Source: Sporichthya polymorpha DSM 43042
Lineage (GTDB): Bacteria; Actinomycetota; Actinomycetes; Sporichthyales; Sporichthyaceae
Direction of reading: 5' to 3'
Assembly: GCF_000384115.1 (NCBI RefSeq)
Contig: NZ_KB913029.1
Coordinates: forward strand, 4,067,057 to 4,131,056
Length of the DNA stretch: 64,000 nt
Shown: positions 32,268 to 41,414 of the stretch, one piece after another
How the letters are laid out: each line of letters starts with the position of its first letter
Position numbering within the stretch: position 1 is the stretch's first letter
Translations under genes and position numbers: made by a program
The notes under the pieces: generated by a model
Databases searched by the model: none
The model's input: only the letters and a program-made list of their open reading frames with translations
What the model was told of the DNA's origin: nothing

Positions 32268-35200
32268 TTACCCGTTACCTTCCGTCGCCACGCCGGAGCG
32301 TGGACCGTAACCACCGCCACCCGGGGTTGTGACGACGAGCACGTCGCCGGGCCCTGCTTCGATCCGGTCGCAGCCACCCAGCGGGACCTCGGTGCCGTCC
32401 GCGCGCACGAGGGCGTTTCGCCCGAGTTCTCCCGGTTCGCCCCCGGCCAGGCCGTAGGGCGGGATCCGGCGGTGGTTGCTCAGCAGGCTGACGCTGACGG
32501 GCTCGGTGAACCGCAGCCGGCGGACGGCACCGTTCCCGCCGCGGTGGGCGCCGTCCCCGCCGCTGCCGCGCCGGATCGAGAACTCCTCGACGAGGACGGG
32601 GAACCGGGCCTCGAGGACCTCGGGGTCGGTCAGCCGGGAGTTGGTCATGTGGGTCTGGACGACGTCGGTGCCGTCGAAGTCCGGGCCCGCGCCGGAGCCG
32701 GAGGCGACGGTCTCGTAGTACTGCGCCCGGGCGTTGCCGAAGCTGACGTTGTTCATCGTCCCGCTGCCCTCGGCCGCGACGCCGAGGGCGGCGTACAGCG
32801 CGCCGGTCACCGCCTGCGAGGTCTCGACGTTGCCGGCGACGACGGCCGCCGGGTAGGTCGGCGCGAGCATGCTGCCGGGTGGGATCACCAGTCGCAACGG
32901 GCGCAGGCAGCCGTCGTTGATCGGGATGTCCTCGCCGACGAGCGTGCGGAACACGTACAGCGCGGCGGCGGTGACGACGGAGGAGGGCGCGTTGAAGTTG
33001 TCGTCGCGCTGGGGCGAGCTGCCGGTGAAGTCCAGCGTCGCAGTGCGCTCCGCGCGGTCGACGGTCACGCGCACCGCGATGACCGCCCCGGTGTCCATCT
33101 CGTACCGGTACTCGCCGTCGTCGAGGGCGTCGATCACTCGGCGCACCGCGTCGGCTGCGTTGTCCTGCACGTGGTCCATGTACGCGGTGACGACGTCGAG
33201 GCCGTGCTCGTGCACGGCCCGTGCCAGCTCCGTCACGCCCTTGGTGTTGGCGGCGACCTGGGCGCGCAGGTCGGCGAGGTTGAGGTCCGGGTTACGCGAA
33301 GGGTAGGGCCCGGACGTCAAGAGCTGACGGATGCTCACTTCGCGGAAGTCCCCGTCGCGCACGAGCAGGTCGGCGTCGAAGCGGATGCCCTCCTCGTCGA
33401 GGGTCCGGCTGTCGGCCGGCATGGAGCCGGGGGAGATCCCGCCGATCTCCGCGTGGTGGCCGCGCGACGCGACGAAGAACAGCGGCACCTCCGGCACGTG
33501 CGGCGCCGGGGCCGGGCCGAGGTCGGCGGGGAAGACCGGCGTCACGACCGTGACGTCGGGCAGGTGCGTCCCGCCCCGGTACGGGTCGTTGACGACGTAG
33601 ACGTCACCGGCTCGGATCGCCGTCCCGTGCTTGGCGAGCACCGCCCCGACGCTCGCGCCCATCGACCCGAGGTGCACCGGCATGTGCGGCGCGTTCGCGA
33701 TCAGGTGGCCCGCGGCGTCGAAGACCGCGCAGGAGAAGTCGAGCCGCTCGGCGATGTTCACCGACTGCGCCGTCGCCCGCAGTCGCGCGCCCATCTGCTC
33801 GGCGATCGAGGCGAACAGATTCGCGAAGATCTCCAGTCGCACCGGGTGTGCAGCGGTCGCGTCCCGCGACTCGAGTCGATCGGCCCGGCGCTCCGTGCGG
33901 CGCAGCACCAGGTGGCCGCTCGGCACCGACTCCGCCGCCCAGCCCGGCTCGACGACGGTCGTCGCCCCGTCCTCGACGATCAGCGCCGGTCCCGCGACCG
34001 GTTCGACGACCGCGGACCGCGTGAGCAGCGGGACCTCGTGCCAGGCGTCGCCGGCATGGAGCGGCACCGTCGGTGGAGATGTCGTCTCCACCGATTCGGC
34101 CGACGACGGTGGAGATGACATCTCCACCGGGCCGGCGGCGATCGCCTCCACCGTCAGCGATCCGACGACCAGCGGGCGGTCGAGGCGGAAGGCGTAGGTC
34201 TTCTCGTGGGCCGCGACGAACGCCTTCGTCATCGTCGCCGCGTCGGTGAGCGGGACCTCGATCAGGGTGTCGGTCCCGTCGTAGCGCAGGTGCGCGACCC
34301 GGTCGACGCGGATGCCGTCGACCGGCACCCCGTGCTCGGTGAGTTCGGCGGTCGCCTCGGCGGCGAGGGAGTCGGCGAGTGTCTCCAGCTCGGTCTCCGA
34401 CGCCGGGTCCAGCGCCCGCTCGACGGCCTGCGTCCGACGGGCCGTCAGATCCGCCAGCCCGATGCCGACCGCGGAGAGCAGACCCGCCAGCGGCGGCACG
34501 AGGACCGTCGTCACCCCGAGCGCGTCGGCGACCGCGCACGCGTGCTGCCCGCCGGCGCCGCCGAAGGAGACCAGCGCGTACCGGCTCAGGTCCCGCCCCT
34601 TCGCGACCGTGATCCGCCGGATCGCGTTCGCCATGTTGTCGACCGCGACCGCGAGGAACCCGGCCGCGAGCTCCTCCACCCCGCTCTCCACTGCGGGGGC
34701 GAGGGCGGCGATCGCGGCGCGGGCGGCGTCAGGGTCGAGGGGCTGGTCGCCGTCGGGGCCGAAGACCGCGGGGAAGTGCGCGGGCGAGATCCGGCCGAGC
34801 ACGACGTTCGCGTCGGTGACGGTCGCGGGACCGCCGCGGCGGTAGCAGGCCGGGCCCGGGTGCGCGCCCGCCGACTCGGGGCCGACGCGGAAGCGACCGT
34901 CGACGATGCGCAGGATCGACCCGCCCCCGGCGGCGACGGTCGAGATGTCGAGCATCGGGACCTGCAGCCGGATCCCCGCGACCTCGGAGTCGACCACCCG
35001 CTCGTACGCGCCGGCGTAGTGCGAGACGTCCGTCGACGTCCCGCCCATGTCGAAGCCGATCACGGCCGAGAACCCCGCCGCGGCCGAGGACCGCGCCATG
35101 CCGACGATCCCGCCGGCCGGGCCGGAGAGGACCGCGTCCTTGCCGCGCACGGTCGCGGCGTCGGTCAGCCCGCCGGTCGAGCGCATGAACAGCAGCCGGA

Positions 35201-35924
35201 CGCCGGGTAGCTCGGCCGCCAGGGCGTCGACGTAGCGGCGCAGTCCGGGGGACAGGTACGCGTCGAGCAGGGTCGTGTCCCCGCGCGGGACGAGCTTGCG
35301 CAGCGGGCTGACCTCCGCGGAGGCGGCGACCTCGCCGAACCCGAGCTCCCGGGCGAGCTCCGCGGCGGCGGCCTCGTGCTGCGGGTGCAACGGTGCGTGC
35401 AGCGTCACGACGGCGACGGCTTCGACGCCATCCGCACGGGCGGCCTCGAGCTCGGTCCGCAGCGCGGCCAGGTCGGGCGCGCGGACGACGGTCCCGTCGG
35501 CGGCGATCCGCTCGGCGAAGGCGATCACCCGCTCCGCGGGCGGGGTCGCGCGCTCGATCCTCCGCGCGAAGATGTGCGGCCGGTTCTGGTAGCCGATCGT
35601 CAGGGCGTCGGTGAACCCGTCCGTGATGACCAGGGCCGTCCGCGCCCCGCGCCGCTCCAGCAGCGCGTTGGTTGCCACCGTCGTCCCGAGCCGGACCTCC
35701 GCCACGGCGCCCGGCGGGATCTCCTCGTCCGCCCCCAGGCCGAGCAGGAAGCGGATCCCGGCCACCGCGGCGTCGGCGTACCGCTCCGGGTTCGACGAGA
35801 GCAGCTTGTGCGTGACGACCCGTCCGTCGGGCCGGCGGGCGACGACGTCGGTGAAGGTCCCGCCGCGGTCGATCCAGAACCGCCAGCCCCCGTCGCGCAC
35901 GTCCACCGGAACAGGTTCTCGCAT
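32268..35924 (-). CDS. Hydantoinase/5-oxoprolinase, fused A and B subunits
   Basis: A 1218-aa ATP-dependent amidohydrolase of the HyuA-HyuB/OPLAH family, which opens hydantoins, 5-oxoproline or related rings. The HyuA half starts with the phosphate-binding FWIDRGGTFTDVVA and contains RLGTTVATNALLER and IGFDMGGTSTDVSHY. The HyuB half begins near residue 700 (RLEIFANLFASIAEQMG) and contains VVNDPYRGGTHLPDV. Single-chain length matches bacterial 5-oxoprolinases. A duplicated palindromic 36-bp unit is inserted in frame near residues 599-618. The ATG at 35924 precedes the conserved start by about a dozen residues. Substrate not determinable. Confidence 0.9.
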   Translation of the reverse strand: MREPVPVDVRDGGWRFWIDRGGTFTDVVARRPDGRVVTHKLLSSNPERYADAAVAGIRFLLGLGADEEIPPGAVAEVRLGTTVATNALLERRGARTALVITDGFTDALTIGYQNRPHIFARRIERATPPAERVIAFAERIAADGTVVRAPDLAALRTELEAARADGVEAVAVVTLHAPLHPQHEAAAAELARELGFGEVAASAEVSPLRKLVPRGDTTLLDAYLSPGLRRYVDALAAELPGVRLLFMRSTGGLTDAATVRGKDAVLSGPAGGIVGMARSSAAAGFSAVIGFDMGGTSTDVSHYAGAYERVVDSEVAGIRLQVPMLDISTVAAGGGSILRIVDGRFRVGPESAGAHPGPACYRRGGPATVTDANVVLGRISPAHFPAVFGPDGDQPLDPDAARAAIAALAPAVESGVEELAAGFLAVAVDNMANAIRRITVAKGRDLSRYALVSFGGAGGQHACAVADALGVTTVLVPPLAGLLSAVGIGLADLTARRTQAVERALDPASETELETLADSLAAEATAELTEHGVPVDGIRVDRVAHLRYDGTDTLIEVPLTDAATMTKAFVAAHEKTYAFRLDRPLVVGSLTVEAIAAGPVEMSSPPSSAESVETTSPPTVPLHAGDAWHEVPLLTRSAVVEPVAGPALIVEDGATTVVEPGWAAESVPSGHLVLRRTERRADRLESRDATAAHPVRLEIFANLFASIAEQMGARLRATAQSVNIAERLDFSCAVFDAAGHLIANAPHMPVHLGSMGASVGAVLAKHGTAIRAGDVYVVNDPYRGGTHLPDVTVVTPVFPADLGPAPAPHVPEVPLFFVASRGHHAEIGGISPGSMPADSRTLDEEGIRFDADLLVRDGDFREVSIRQLLTSGPYPSRNPDLNLADLRAQVAANTKGVTELARAVHEHGLDVVTAYMDHVQDNAADAVRRVIDALDDGEYRYEMDTGAVIAVRVTVDRAERTATLDFTGSSPQRDDNFNAPSSVVTAAALYVFRTLVGEDIPINDGCLRPLRLVIPPGSMLAPTYPAAVVAGNVETSQAVTGALYAALGVAAEGSGTMNNVSFGNARAQYYETVASGSGAGPDFDGTDVVQTHMTNSRLTDPEVLEARFPVLVEEFSIRRGSGGDGAHRGGNGAVRRLRFTEPVSVSLLSNHRRIPPYGLAGGEPGELGRNALVRADGTEVPLGGCDRIEAGPGDVLVVTTPGGGGYGPRSGVATEGNG
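34072..34128. repeat. In-frame pair of 21-bp palindromes
   Basis: Two near-identical 21-bp palindromes with GGTGGAGA and TCTCCACC ends, at 34072-34092 and 34108-34128, lie 36 bp apart inside the HyuA half of the oxoprolinase gene. The 36-bp spacing is a multiple of three, so the frame is kept and the protein gains a Ser/Thr/Pro-rich loop (VEMSSPP and VETTSPP) in a variable region. It looks like a mobile or duplicated mini-repeat. Confidence 0.7.
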
Positions 35925-36018
35925 CACGCAAATCGCGGTACCGCGAGCCTCCGAGGTTTCTCCTGTCTCGCTAGGTAACTTCAGTACCACGCGTGACCGG
36001 ACCAGAGAGGGCCCCGCA

Positions 36019-37146
36019 ATGATCCAGGCGCGGAACCTGCGCAAGAAGTACGGCGGCGTGGCCGCCGTCGACGACCTGTCCTTCGACGTCCGTCCCGGCG
36101 TGGTCACCGGCTTCCTCGGCCCGAACGGCGCCGGCAAGTCCACGACGATCCGCCTGATGCTGGGCCTCGACCGCGGCGAGGGCGAGACCCTCTTCGACGG
36201 CGTGCCCTACCGGAAGCTGCGTCAGCCGCTGCGCGAGGTCGGGTACGTCTCCGACGTCCGCGCGCTGCACCCGGGGCGCAAGGCGCGTACGCACCTGCGC
36301 ATGCTCGCCGCCTCGCAGGGCATCGGCCGCAAGCGCGTCGACGAGGTGCTCGACTGGGTCGGCCTGACCACGGTCGCGAGGAAGCGTCCCCGGGCGTACT
36401 CGCTCGGCATGGTGCAGCGCCTCGGCCTCGCCGCCGCGCTGCTCGGTGACCCCCGCGTCCTGATTCTCGACGAACCGGCCAACGGCCTCGACCCGGCCGG
36501 CATCCAGTGGCTGCGCGGCTTCCTCCGCGCCTACGCCGCCGAGGGCCGCACGGTCTTCGTCTCCAGCCACCAACTGGCGGAGATGTCCCAGATGGCCGAC
36601 CACCTCGTGGTCATCGGCCAGGGCCGCCTCATCGCCGACGAGCCCGCCGACGTCTTCGCCGGCCGCAGCTCGACCGCCGGCCGGGTGCTGGTCCGCACCC
36701 CGCACGTCGAGCGGCTGCGCCGTTTGCTCGCCGAGGTCGGCGCCGACGTCGAGCGCGGCGAGAACTCCGAGCTGGCCGTCGGCGGCGTCGACCGCGCGAT
36801 CATCGGCGAGCTCGCGTTCCGCAACGGCATCGTCCTGCACGAGCTGACGCTGCGGTCGGCTCCGCTGGAGGACGCGTTCCTTGAGCTCACCGCCCCGCGA
36901 TCGCAGTTCACCGCCCGCGCGGTCGTTCCGGCCCACGCCGCCGGGCCCCGGATCCCGGCCCAGGCCACCTCGAGCGGCCCGGCGGACTGGGACACGCAGA
37001 CCTTCGACGTCGTCGGCGAGTTCGAGCGGGACGGCGCCGCCGCCGCCGACTCCGCCTCCGACTCCGAGTCCGACACCGAGTCCGACACCGAGTCCGCCAT
37101 CGAGGCCGACGGCGCCGCCGCCGGTTCCGCCGCCGGGAAGGGCTGA
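36019..37146 (+). CDS. ABC transporter ATP-binding protein with acidic tail
   Basis: A 375-aa ABC-2-type ATPase. Walker A is GPNGAGKS (34-41); the signature is YSLGMVQRL and Walker B is VLILDEPANGLDPAG, followed by the SSHQL switch. After the normal ATPase and regulatory region (to about 300) comes a 70-residue tail ending in a Ser/Asp/Glu repeat (DSESDTESDTE) and Ala/Gly, probably disordered. The ATG has an AGAGAGGG Shine-Dalgarno. The permease gene follows after 3 bp. Substrate unknown. Confidence 0.9.
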   Translation: MIQARNLRKKYGGVAAVDDLSFDVRPGVVTGFLGPNGAGKSTTIRLMLGLDRGEGETLFDGVPYRKLRQPLREVGYVSDVRALHPGRKARTHLRMLAASQGIGRKRVDEVLDWVGLTTVARKRPRAYSLGMVQRLGLAAALLGDPRVLILDEPANGLDPAGIQWLRGFLRAYAAEGRTVFVSSHQLAEMSQMADHLVVIGQGRLIADEPADVFAGRSSTAGRVLVRTPHVERLRRLLAEVGADVERGENSELAVGGVDRAIIGELAFRNGIVLHELTLRSAPLEDAFLELTAPRSQFTARAVVPAHAAGPRIPAQATSSGPADWDTQTFDVVGEFERDGAAAADSASDSESDTESDTESAIEADGAAAGSAAGKG

Positions 37147-37149
37147 GCA

Positions 37150-37959
37150 ATGCGTACGTTCATCGGCGCTCTGCGCTACGAGTCGATCCGCCTGCGGTCG
37201 ATCCGCTCGACGTGGGTGCTCGTGCTCGCCGCGATCGCGTCGGCCGCCCTGGTGGCCGAGATCGTCGCCCGCGAGATCCTCCGGGGCGAGGAGTTCCTGT
37301 CCGAGCCCGAGACGATCGTCAGCCTGCTGACCGGCTCCTCCGGCGTCGGCCCGCTCTCGTTCCCGGCGCTGTTCGCGGGCCTGATCGGCGTTGCCGCCCT
37401 CGGCACCGAGTACCGCCACGGCCTGATGCACTCGACGCTCACCGCGGTCCCGCGGCGCGGGGTGCTGCTGTTCGCGAAGCTGATCGTGGTCGGGCTGTTC
37501 GCCGCCCTGACCGCGGTCCTGTCTCTGGGGGCCGCGTTCGCGGTCGGCCGCGCGGAGATCGGATCGGGCTTCGGCACGGGCCTGCTCACCGCGGGGGACA
37601 CCGAGCGGGCGCTGGCCGGCTTCGTCGCCCTCGTCGTCCTGACCGCGCTCCTCGGCGTGGGCCTCGGCGCCCTCCTGCGTAGCGCGACCGCGGCGGGCAT
37701 CGTCCTCGTCGCGCTCCCGGCGCTGGTCGAGCCGCTCGCGATCTGGGCCCTCACCGGTCCCAAGTCCGGCCTCGGCGAGGACATCGCCGCGCACCTGCCC
37801 TTCACGGCCGGCGCGCAGATGGTGAACCTGCCCGGCGGCGACGGCCCCGGCTTCGACCTCGTCGCCCTCGGCGCGCTGGCCGGCGGCCTGACGTTCCTGG
37901 CCTTCGTCGCCGCGACCACCCTCGTCTCGTCCGCGGTCTTCGCCCGCCGGGACGCCTGA
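37150..37959 (+). CDS. ABC-2 family transporter permease
   Basis: A 269-aa integral membrane protein with six predicted spans, the partner of the ATPase gene just upstream. The first span begins at about residue 20 (STWVLVLAAIASAALVAEIVA); the YRHGLMHSTLTAVPRRGVLL loop is typical of ABC-2 permeases of the bacitracin/NatB kind. The last span ends at residue 262. Direction of transport is probably export, as usual for this class. A large inverted repeat follows the stop. Confidence 0.88.
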   Translation: MRTFIGALRYESIRLRSIRSTWVLVLAAIASAALVAEIVAREILRGEEFLSEPETIVSLLTGSSGVGPLSFPALFAGLIGVAALGTEYRHGLMHSTLTAVPRRGVLLFAKLIVVGLFAALTAVLSLGAAFAVGRAEIGSGFGTGLLTAGDTERALAGFVALVVLTALLGVGLGALLRSATAAGIVLVALPALVEPLAIWALTGPKSGLGEDIAAHLPFTAGAQMVNLPGGDGPGFDLVALGALAGGLTFLAFVAATTLVSSAVFARRDA

Positions 37960-37996
37960 CCTCGATTCCGCCCGCTGTCACACCCGCTGTAGGAGC

Positions 37997-38082
37997 ACGG
38001 CCCCGCTTCACCCGTCGTACCTGCGCTTCACCGGTCCCACCCGTCCGGTGGAGCGCGGATCCGGCGGGTGAAGCGGGGCCGT
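37997..38082. terminator. Nested inverted repeat after the ABC operon
   Basis: Perfect 18-bp arms, ACGGCCCCGCTTCACCCG (37997-38014) and its complement at 38065-38082, enclose a second stem GCGCTTCACCGG (38023-38034) with CCGGTGGAGCGC (38045-38056). The sequence could form a two-stage hairpin or a cruciform. No T-tract; it probably marks the end of the ABC operon, but may be a dispersed repeat. Confidence 0.55.
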
Positions 38083-38104
38083 TGCGCGTGGCAGGATCGC
38101 GCTC

Positions 38105-38674
38105 ATGGGATTCCAGATCGCCGGTGTGCCGGAGGCTGACGCGGTTCTCGACCAGTACCCGCTGGCGGTGGTCATCGGGATGCAGCTCGACCAGCAGTAC
38201 CGGGTCGAGGATGCGTTCAAGGGTGGCTGGAAGCTGCTGACCCGGTTCGGGTCGCTGGACCCGGCCGAGATCGCCGCCGCCGACCCGGAGGCGTTCAAGA
38301 ACCTGTGCAGCACCCCGCCGGCGATCCACCGGTTCCCCGGGGCCAAGGCGAAGGTCATCCAGGAGCTCGCGGCCCTCGTCGTCGAGAAGTACGACGGCGA
38401 CGTCACCCGCCTCTGGACCGAGGCGAAGGACGGCGCGGACCTGCTCAAGCGCTTCCAGGAGCTCCCCGGCGTCGGGGCGCAGACGGCGAAGATCCTCGTC
38501 GCGCTGGTCGCCAAGCAGATGGACGTGCGGCCGAAGGGCTGGGAGAAAGCTGCGGGCGACTACGCCCTGGACGGCTACCGCTCCGCCGCCGACATCGTCG
38601 ACGCCGATTCCGCGGTGAAGGTCCGGGAGTTCAAGCAGGCCGCCAAGGCCGCCGCGAAAGCTGGATCGAAATAG
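38105..38674 (+). CDS. HhH-GPD-type base-excision-like protein
   Basis: A 189-aa protein of the actinobacterial HhH-GPD family related to endonuclease III and 3-methyladenine glycosylases. The helix-hairpin-helix is LPGVGAQTAKI at 120-130. No iron-sulfur cluster cysteines are present: the C-terminus ends with helical, Lys/Ala-rich sequence. Glycosylase activity is inferred from the fold only; the family is poorly characterised. The ATG follows a CAGGATCG Shine-Dalgarno-like stretch. Confidence 0.85.
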   Translation: MGFQIAGVPEADAVLDQYPLAVVIGMQLDQQYRVEDAFKGGWKLLTRFGSLDPAEIAAADPEAFKNLCSTPPAIHRFPGAKAKVIQELAALVVEKYDGDVTRLWTEAKDGADLLKRFQELPGVGAQTAKILVALVAKQMDVRPKGWEKAAGDYALDGYRSAADIVDADSAVKVREFKQAAKAAAKAGSK

Positions 38675-38877
38675 CCGGAGCGGCCTCCCGGCGTGTCGCC
38701 CGTCCGCGCGCTATACAGGGATGCGGCCCGGGTTCGGCGAGTGTCCGGGGCCGTGCGGCAGGACCCGCTCCGACACGAACACGGATCACGTGTCAAAATG
38801 CCGTGCGCCGGAACGTGACCGCGCCAAGCTCGACCGGCGCTCCCTCCGGACGCGCCTCGATCGTCGGAAGGTAGTTC

Positions 38878-40242
38878 GTGTCGGCCACCCCCATGCCACC
38901 TGAGTCCGCTTTGTCCGCCGCAGACGGAACTGCGCGCACCGTTGCCGCCCGTGCGGCGACCGCGCGCACCACCGCTTCGGCGAGCGTGGCGAAGAAGGCG
39001 CCTGCGAAGGCTGCCCCGGCGAAGAAGACCGCCGCCAAGGCCCCGGCCGCCAAGAAGGCCGCCGAGAAGGCCCCGGCGAAGAAGGCGGCCGCCCAGGAAC
39101 CCGCCGAGAAGGTCACTGCCAAGAAGGCGGCGACCAAGAAGGCCGGCAAGGCCACCGAGGCCGAGCTCGCCGGTGCGCCCGGCGAGGAGGTGGCCGAGGG
39201 CGAGCTCGCCGGTGACCTCACGGCCGAGCCCCTGGCCGAGGAGCCCGCGGGCGAGGAGCTCGAGGCCGAAGAGTTCGTCATCTCCGACGAGGACGACGCC
39301 GACGAGCCCGCCGCGCAGGTCGCGCAGGCCGGCGCCACGGCCGACCCGGTCAAGGACTACCTCAAGCAGATCGGCAAGGTCCCGCTCCTGAACGCGGAGC
39401 AGGAGGTCGAGCTCGCCAAGCGCATCGAGGCCGGCCTGTTCGCCGAGGAGAAGATCAACGGCGAGGAGAAGCTCAACGCGAAGCTGCAGCGCGAGCTGCA
39501 GATCATCGCCGAGGACGGCCGCCGCGCGAAGAACCACCTGCTCGAGGCGAACCTCCGCCTTGTCGTCTCCCTCGCCAAGCGCTACACCGGCCGCGGCATG
39601 CTGTTCCTGGACCTGATCCAGGAGGGCAACCTCGGTCTGATCCGCGCGGTCGAGAAGTTCGACTACACCAAGGGCTACAAGTTCTCGACCTACGCGACGT
39701 GGTGGATCCGCCAGGCGATCACCCGCGCGATGGCCGACCAGGCCCGCACCATCCGTATCCCGGTGCACATGGTCGAGGTCATCAACAAGCTCGCCCGCGT
39801 CCAGCGTCAGATGCTCCAGGACCTGGGCCGCGAGCCCACCCCGGAGGAGCTGGCCAAGGAACTCGACATGACCCCCGAGAAGGTCATCGAGGTTCAGAAG
39901 TACGGCCGCGAGCCGATCTCGCTCCACACCCCGCTCGGTGAGGACGGCGACTCCGAGTTCGGTGACCTGATCGAGGACTCCGAGGCGATCGTCCCCGCGG
40001 ACGCCGTCTCGTTCACGCTGCTCCAGGAGCAGCTCCACTCGGTCCTCGACACGCTCTCCGAGCGCGAGGCCGGCGTCGTCTCGATGCGCTTCGGCCTGAC
40101 CGACGGCCAGCCGAAGACCCTCGACGAGATCGGCAAGGTCTACGGCGTGACCCGCGAGCGGATCCGCCAGATCGAGTCGAAGACGATGTCGAAGCTGCGC
40201 CACCCGTCGCGCTCGCAGGTCCTGCGCGACTACCTCGATTGA
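38878..40242 (+). CDS. sigA: Principal RNA polymerase sigma factor (SigA/HrdB)
   Basis: A 454-aa group 1 sigma-70 factor. The first 155 residues are variable, with Lys-Ala-Pro repeats ([12 protein letters not shown]) and then a Glu-rich stretch; region 1.2 begins at [16 protein letters not shown] (156-171). Region 2 carries [20 protein letters not shown] and [12 protein letters not shown] for -10 recognition; region 4 has [12 protein letters not shown] for -35 recognition. This architecture is typical of actinobacterial housekeeping sigma factors. The GTG follows GGAAGG. A TATACA at 38712 may be part of its promoter. Confidence 0.96.
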   Translation: MSATPMPPESALSAADGTARTVAARAATARTTASASVAKKAPAKAAPAKKTAAKAPAAKKAAEKAPAKKAAAQEPAEKVTAKKAATKKAGKATEAELAGAPGEEVAEGELAGDLTAEPLAEEPAGEELEAEEFVISDEDDADEPAAQVAQAGATADPVKDYLKQIGKVPLLNAEQEVELAKRIEAGLFAEEKINGEEKLNAKLQRELQIIAEDGRRAKNHLLEANLRLVVSLAKRYTGRGMLFLDLIQEGNLGLIRAVEKFDYTKGYKFSTYATWWIRQAITRAMADQARTIRIPVHMVEVINKLARVQRQMLQDLGREPTPEELAKELDMTPEKVIEVQKYGREPISLHTPLGEDGDSEFGDLIEDSEAIVPADAVSFTLLQEQLHSVLDTLSEREAGVVSMRFGLTDGQPKTLDEIGKVYGVTRERIRQIESKTMSKLRHPSRSQVLRDYLD

Positions 40243-40270
40243 TCCGTCTGCGCGCGTAGCGCCGCCGACT

Positions 40271-40331
40271 CCCGAAAGCGCAGTACAGCACGTCCGGAAG
40301 CAAAATCCGGGTGCCGTACTGCGCTTTCGGG
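40271..40331. terminator. Long hairpin between sigA and the convergent VOC gene
   Basis: CCCGAAAGCGCAGTAC (40271-40286) pairs perfectly with GTACTGCGCTTTCGGG (40316-40331), and TCCGGA/TCCGG extends the stem inward. It lies 28 bp after the sigA stop and 13 bp before the convergent gene's stop, so it is well placed to serve both. No T-tract on either strand. Confidence 0.6.
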
Positions 40332-40344
40332 GTTAAGGCACGGG

Positions 40345-40752
40345 CTAGTGCGCCTGGTCGACCATCACCATCCAGCTGACGCCGAAGCGGTCGACGCAGG
40401 CGCCGAAGGCGGGGGAGAAGAACGTCTCACCCAGGGGCATCTGGACCTCGCCACCCTCGGCGAGCGCGTCGAAGATGCGCTTGGCCTCGCCGGCGTCCGG
40501 GGCGGTGTGGCAGACCGCGACGCCGACCTTCGGACCGTCGTTGCCGGTCGGGTCGTCCGAGGCCATGAGGTAACGGTCGCCGATCGTCAGACCGGCGTGG
40601 AGGACGGCGTCCGCGCCGGCGCCGGGCATGCCCTCGCCCTCGGGCGCCTCGCCGTTCGTCATGATCGACAGCTCGCCGCCGAAGATCTCCTGGTAGCGGG
40701 ACATCGCCTCGCGGCAGTTGCCGGTGAAGAACAGGTACGGGTCGAAGCTCAT
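40345..40752 (-). CDS. VOC/PhnB-like family protein
   Basis: A 135-aa protein of the glyoxalase/bleomycin-resistance fold, PhnB/DUF1428-like subgroup, beginning MSFDPYLFFTGNCREAMSRY. Repeated beta-alpha-beta-beta-beta units are visible, ending FGACVDRFGVSWMV. These small cytosolic proteins are dimers and often bind metal or small hydrophobic ligands, but most lack a known activity. The ATG at 40752 follows GGAGG with ideal spacing, which rules out longer starts. Confidence 0.85.
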   Translation of the reverse strand: MSFDPYLFFTGNCREAMSRYQEIFGGELSIMTNGEAPEGEGMPGAGADAVLHAGLTIGDRYLMASDDPTGNDGPKVGVAVCHTAPDAGEAKRIFDALAEGGEVQMPLGETFFSPAFGACVDRFGVSWMVMVDQAH

Positions 40753-40838
40753 CAAGACCTCCGGGTCAGTGGGTGACACCGATCCTGACGGCAGGGACCG
40801 ACAGAACTCATCGGCCGGGTCGAAGGAACTTCTGCGCG

Positions 40839-40896
40839 GTCAAGAAGGGGGTGACACCCCTTACTGCGCAGTAAGGGGTGTCACCCCTTGTTGTCC
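40839..40896. repeat. Palindromic repeat family B, long form, copy 3
   Basis: Two 29-bp arms meeting at ACTGC/GCAGT, with a perfect core GGGGTGACACCCCTTACTGC pairing over at least 20 bp; outer parts are more divergent. It lies between two minus-strand genes, just upstream of the VOC gene start and after the DUF456 gene. A TTGTCCACA word overlaps its right end. Confidence 0.78.
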
Positions 40897-40903
40897 ACAG
40901 CCC

Positions 40904-41392
40904 TCAGGCGGTCGCGATCGCGCCGGCGAGCCAGATCCCGGCGCAGACGACGCCCGCGGCGAACTCGATCGCGATCGAGAGCAGGGCGCCCCGGAGTGCG
41001 GTCTTCGTGGCAGCCCAGGCGGGGTCGTGCGCGCCGAGGCGGGAGCGTTCGGCCAGGTAGACGCCGAGGACGAAGCCGATCAGCGCGCCGACGACGGGGA
41101 TCACGAAGAACCCGACGACGCCGAGCCCGGCGCCGAGCAGCAGCGTGCGGGTCGGGATCCCGGCGGCCTGCATCTGGCGGCCCGGGATGAGGAACTTGAT
41201 CACCTGCGACGCGGCCGCGACCGCGCTGACCAGCGCGAGGACGACCCACCGGCCGTCGCCCTCGGACGCGAGGGTCCAGACCAGCACCGCGCCCCAGATC
41301 AGGAGCACGCCCGGCAGCGCGGGAACGACGACCCCGACCAGCCCGACCAGGATGACCGCGCCGACCAGCAGGTTCAGCGCGAGGGTGTCCAC
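40904..41392 (-). CDS. DUF456 family membrane protein
   Basis: A 162-aa membrane protein of the DUF456 family: Gly-rich hydrophobic segments at about 5-40 (two spans), 50-70 and 83-110, and a last one at 135-160. The PVVGALIGFVLGVYLAERSR loop is characteristic. Function is unknown across the family. GTG start at 41392; the neighbouring 51-aa membrane peptide gene lies 22 bp upstream on the same strand and may be co-transcribed. Confidence 0.82.
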   Translation of the reverse strand: MDTLALNLLVGAVILVGLVGVVVPALPGVLLIWGAVLVWTLASEGDGRWVVLALVSAVAAASQVIKFLIPGRQMQAAGIPTRTLLLGAGLGVVGFFVIPVVGALIGFVLGVYLAERSRLGAHDPAWAATKTALRGALLSIAIEFAAGVVCAGIWLAGAIATA

Positions 41393-41414
41393 GCACCGAA
41401 CCTAGCCGAGCCGA

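Noticed and set aside
40888-40900. TTGTCCACA resembling a DnaA box, possible origin
   Set aside because: A single site overlapping a repeat, with no cluster of boxes and no dnaA, dnaN or gyrB nearby.
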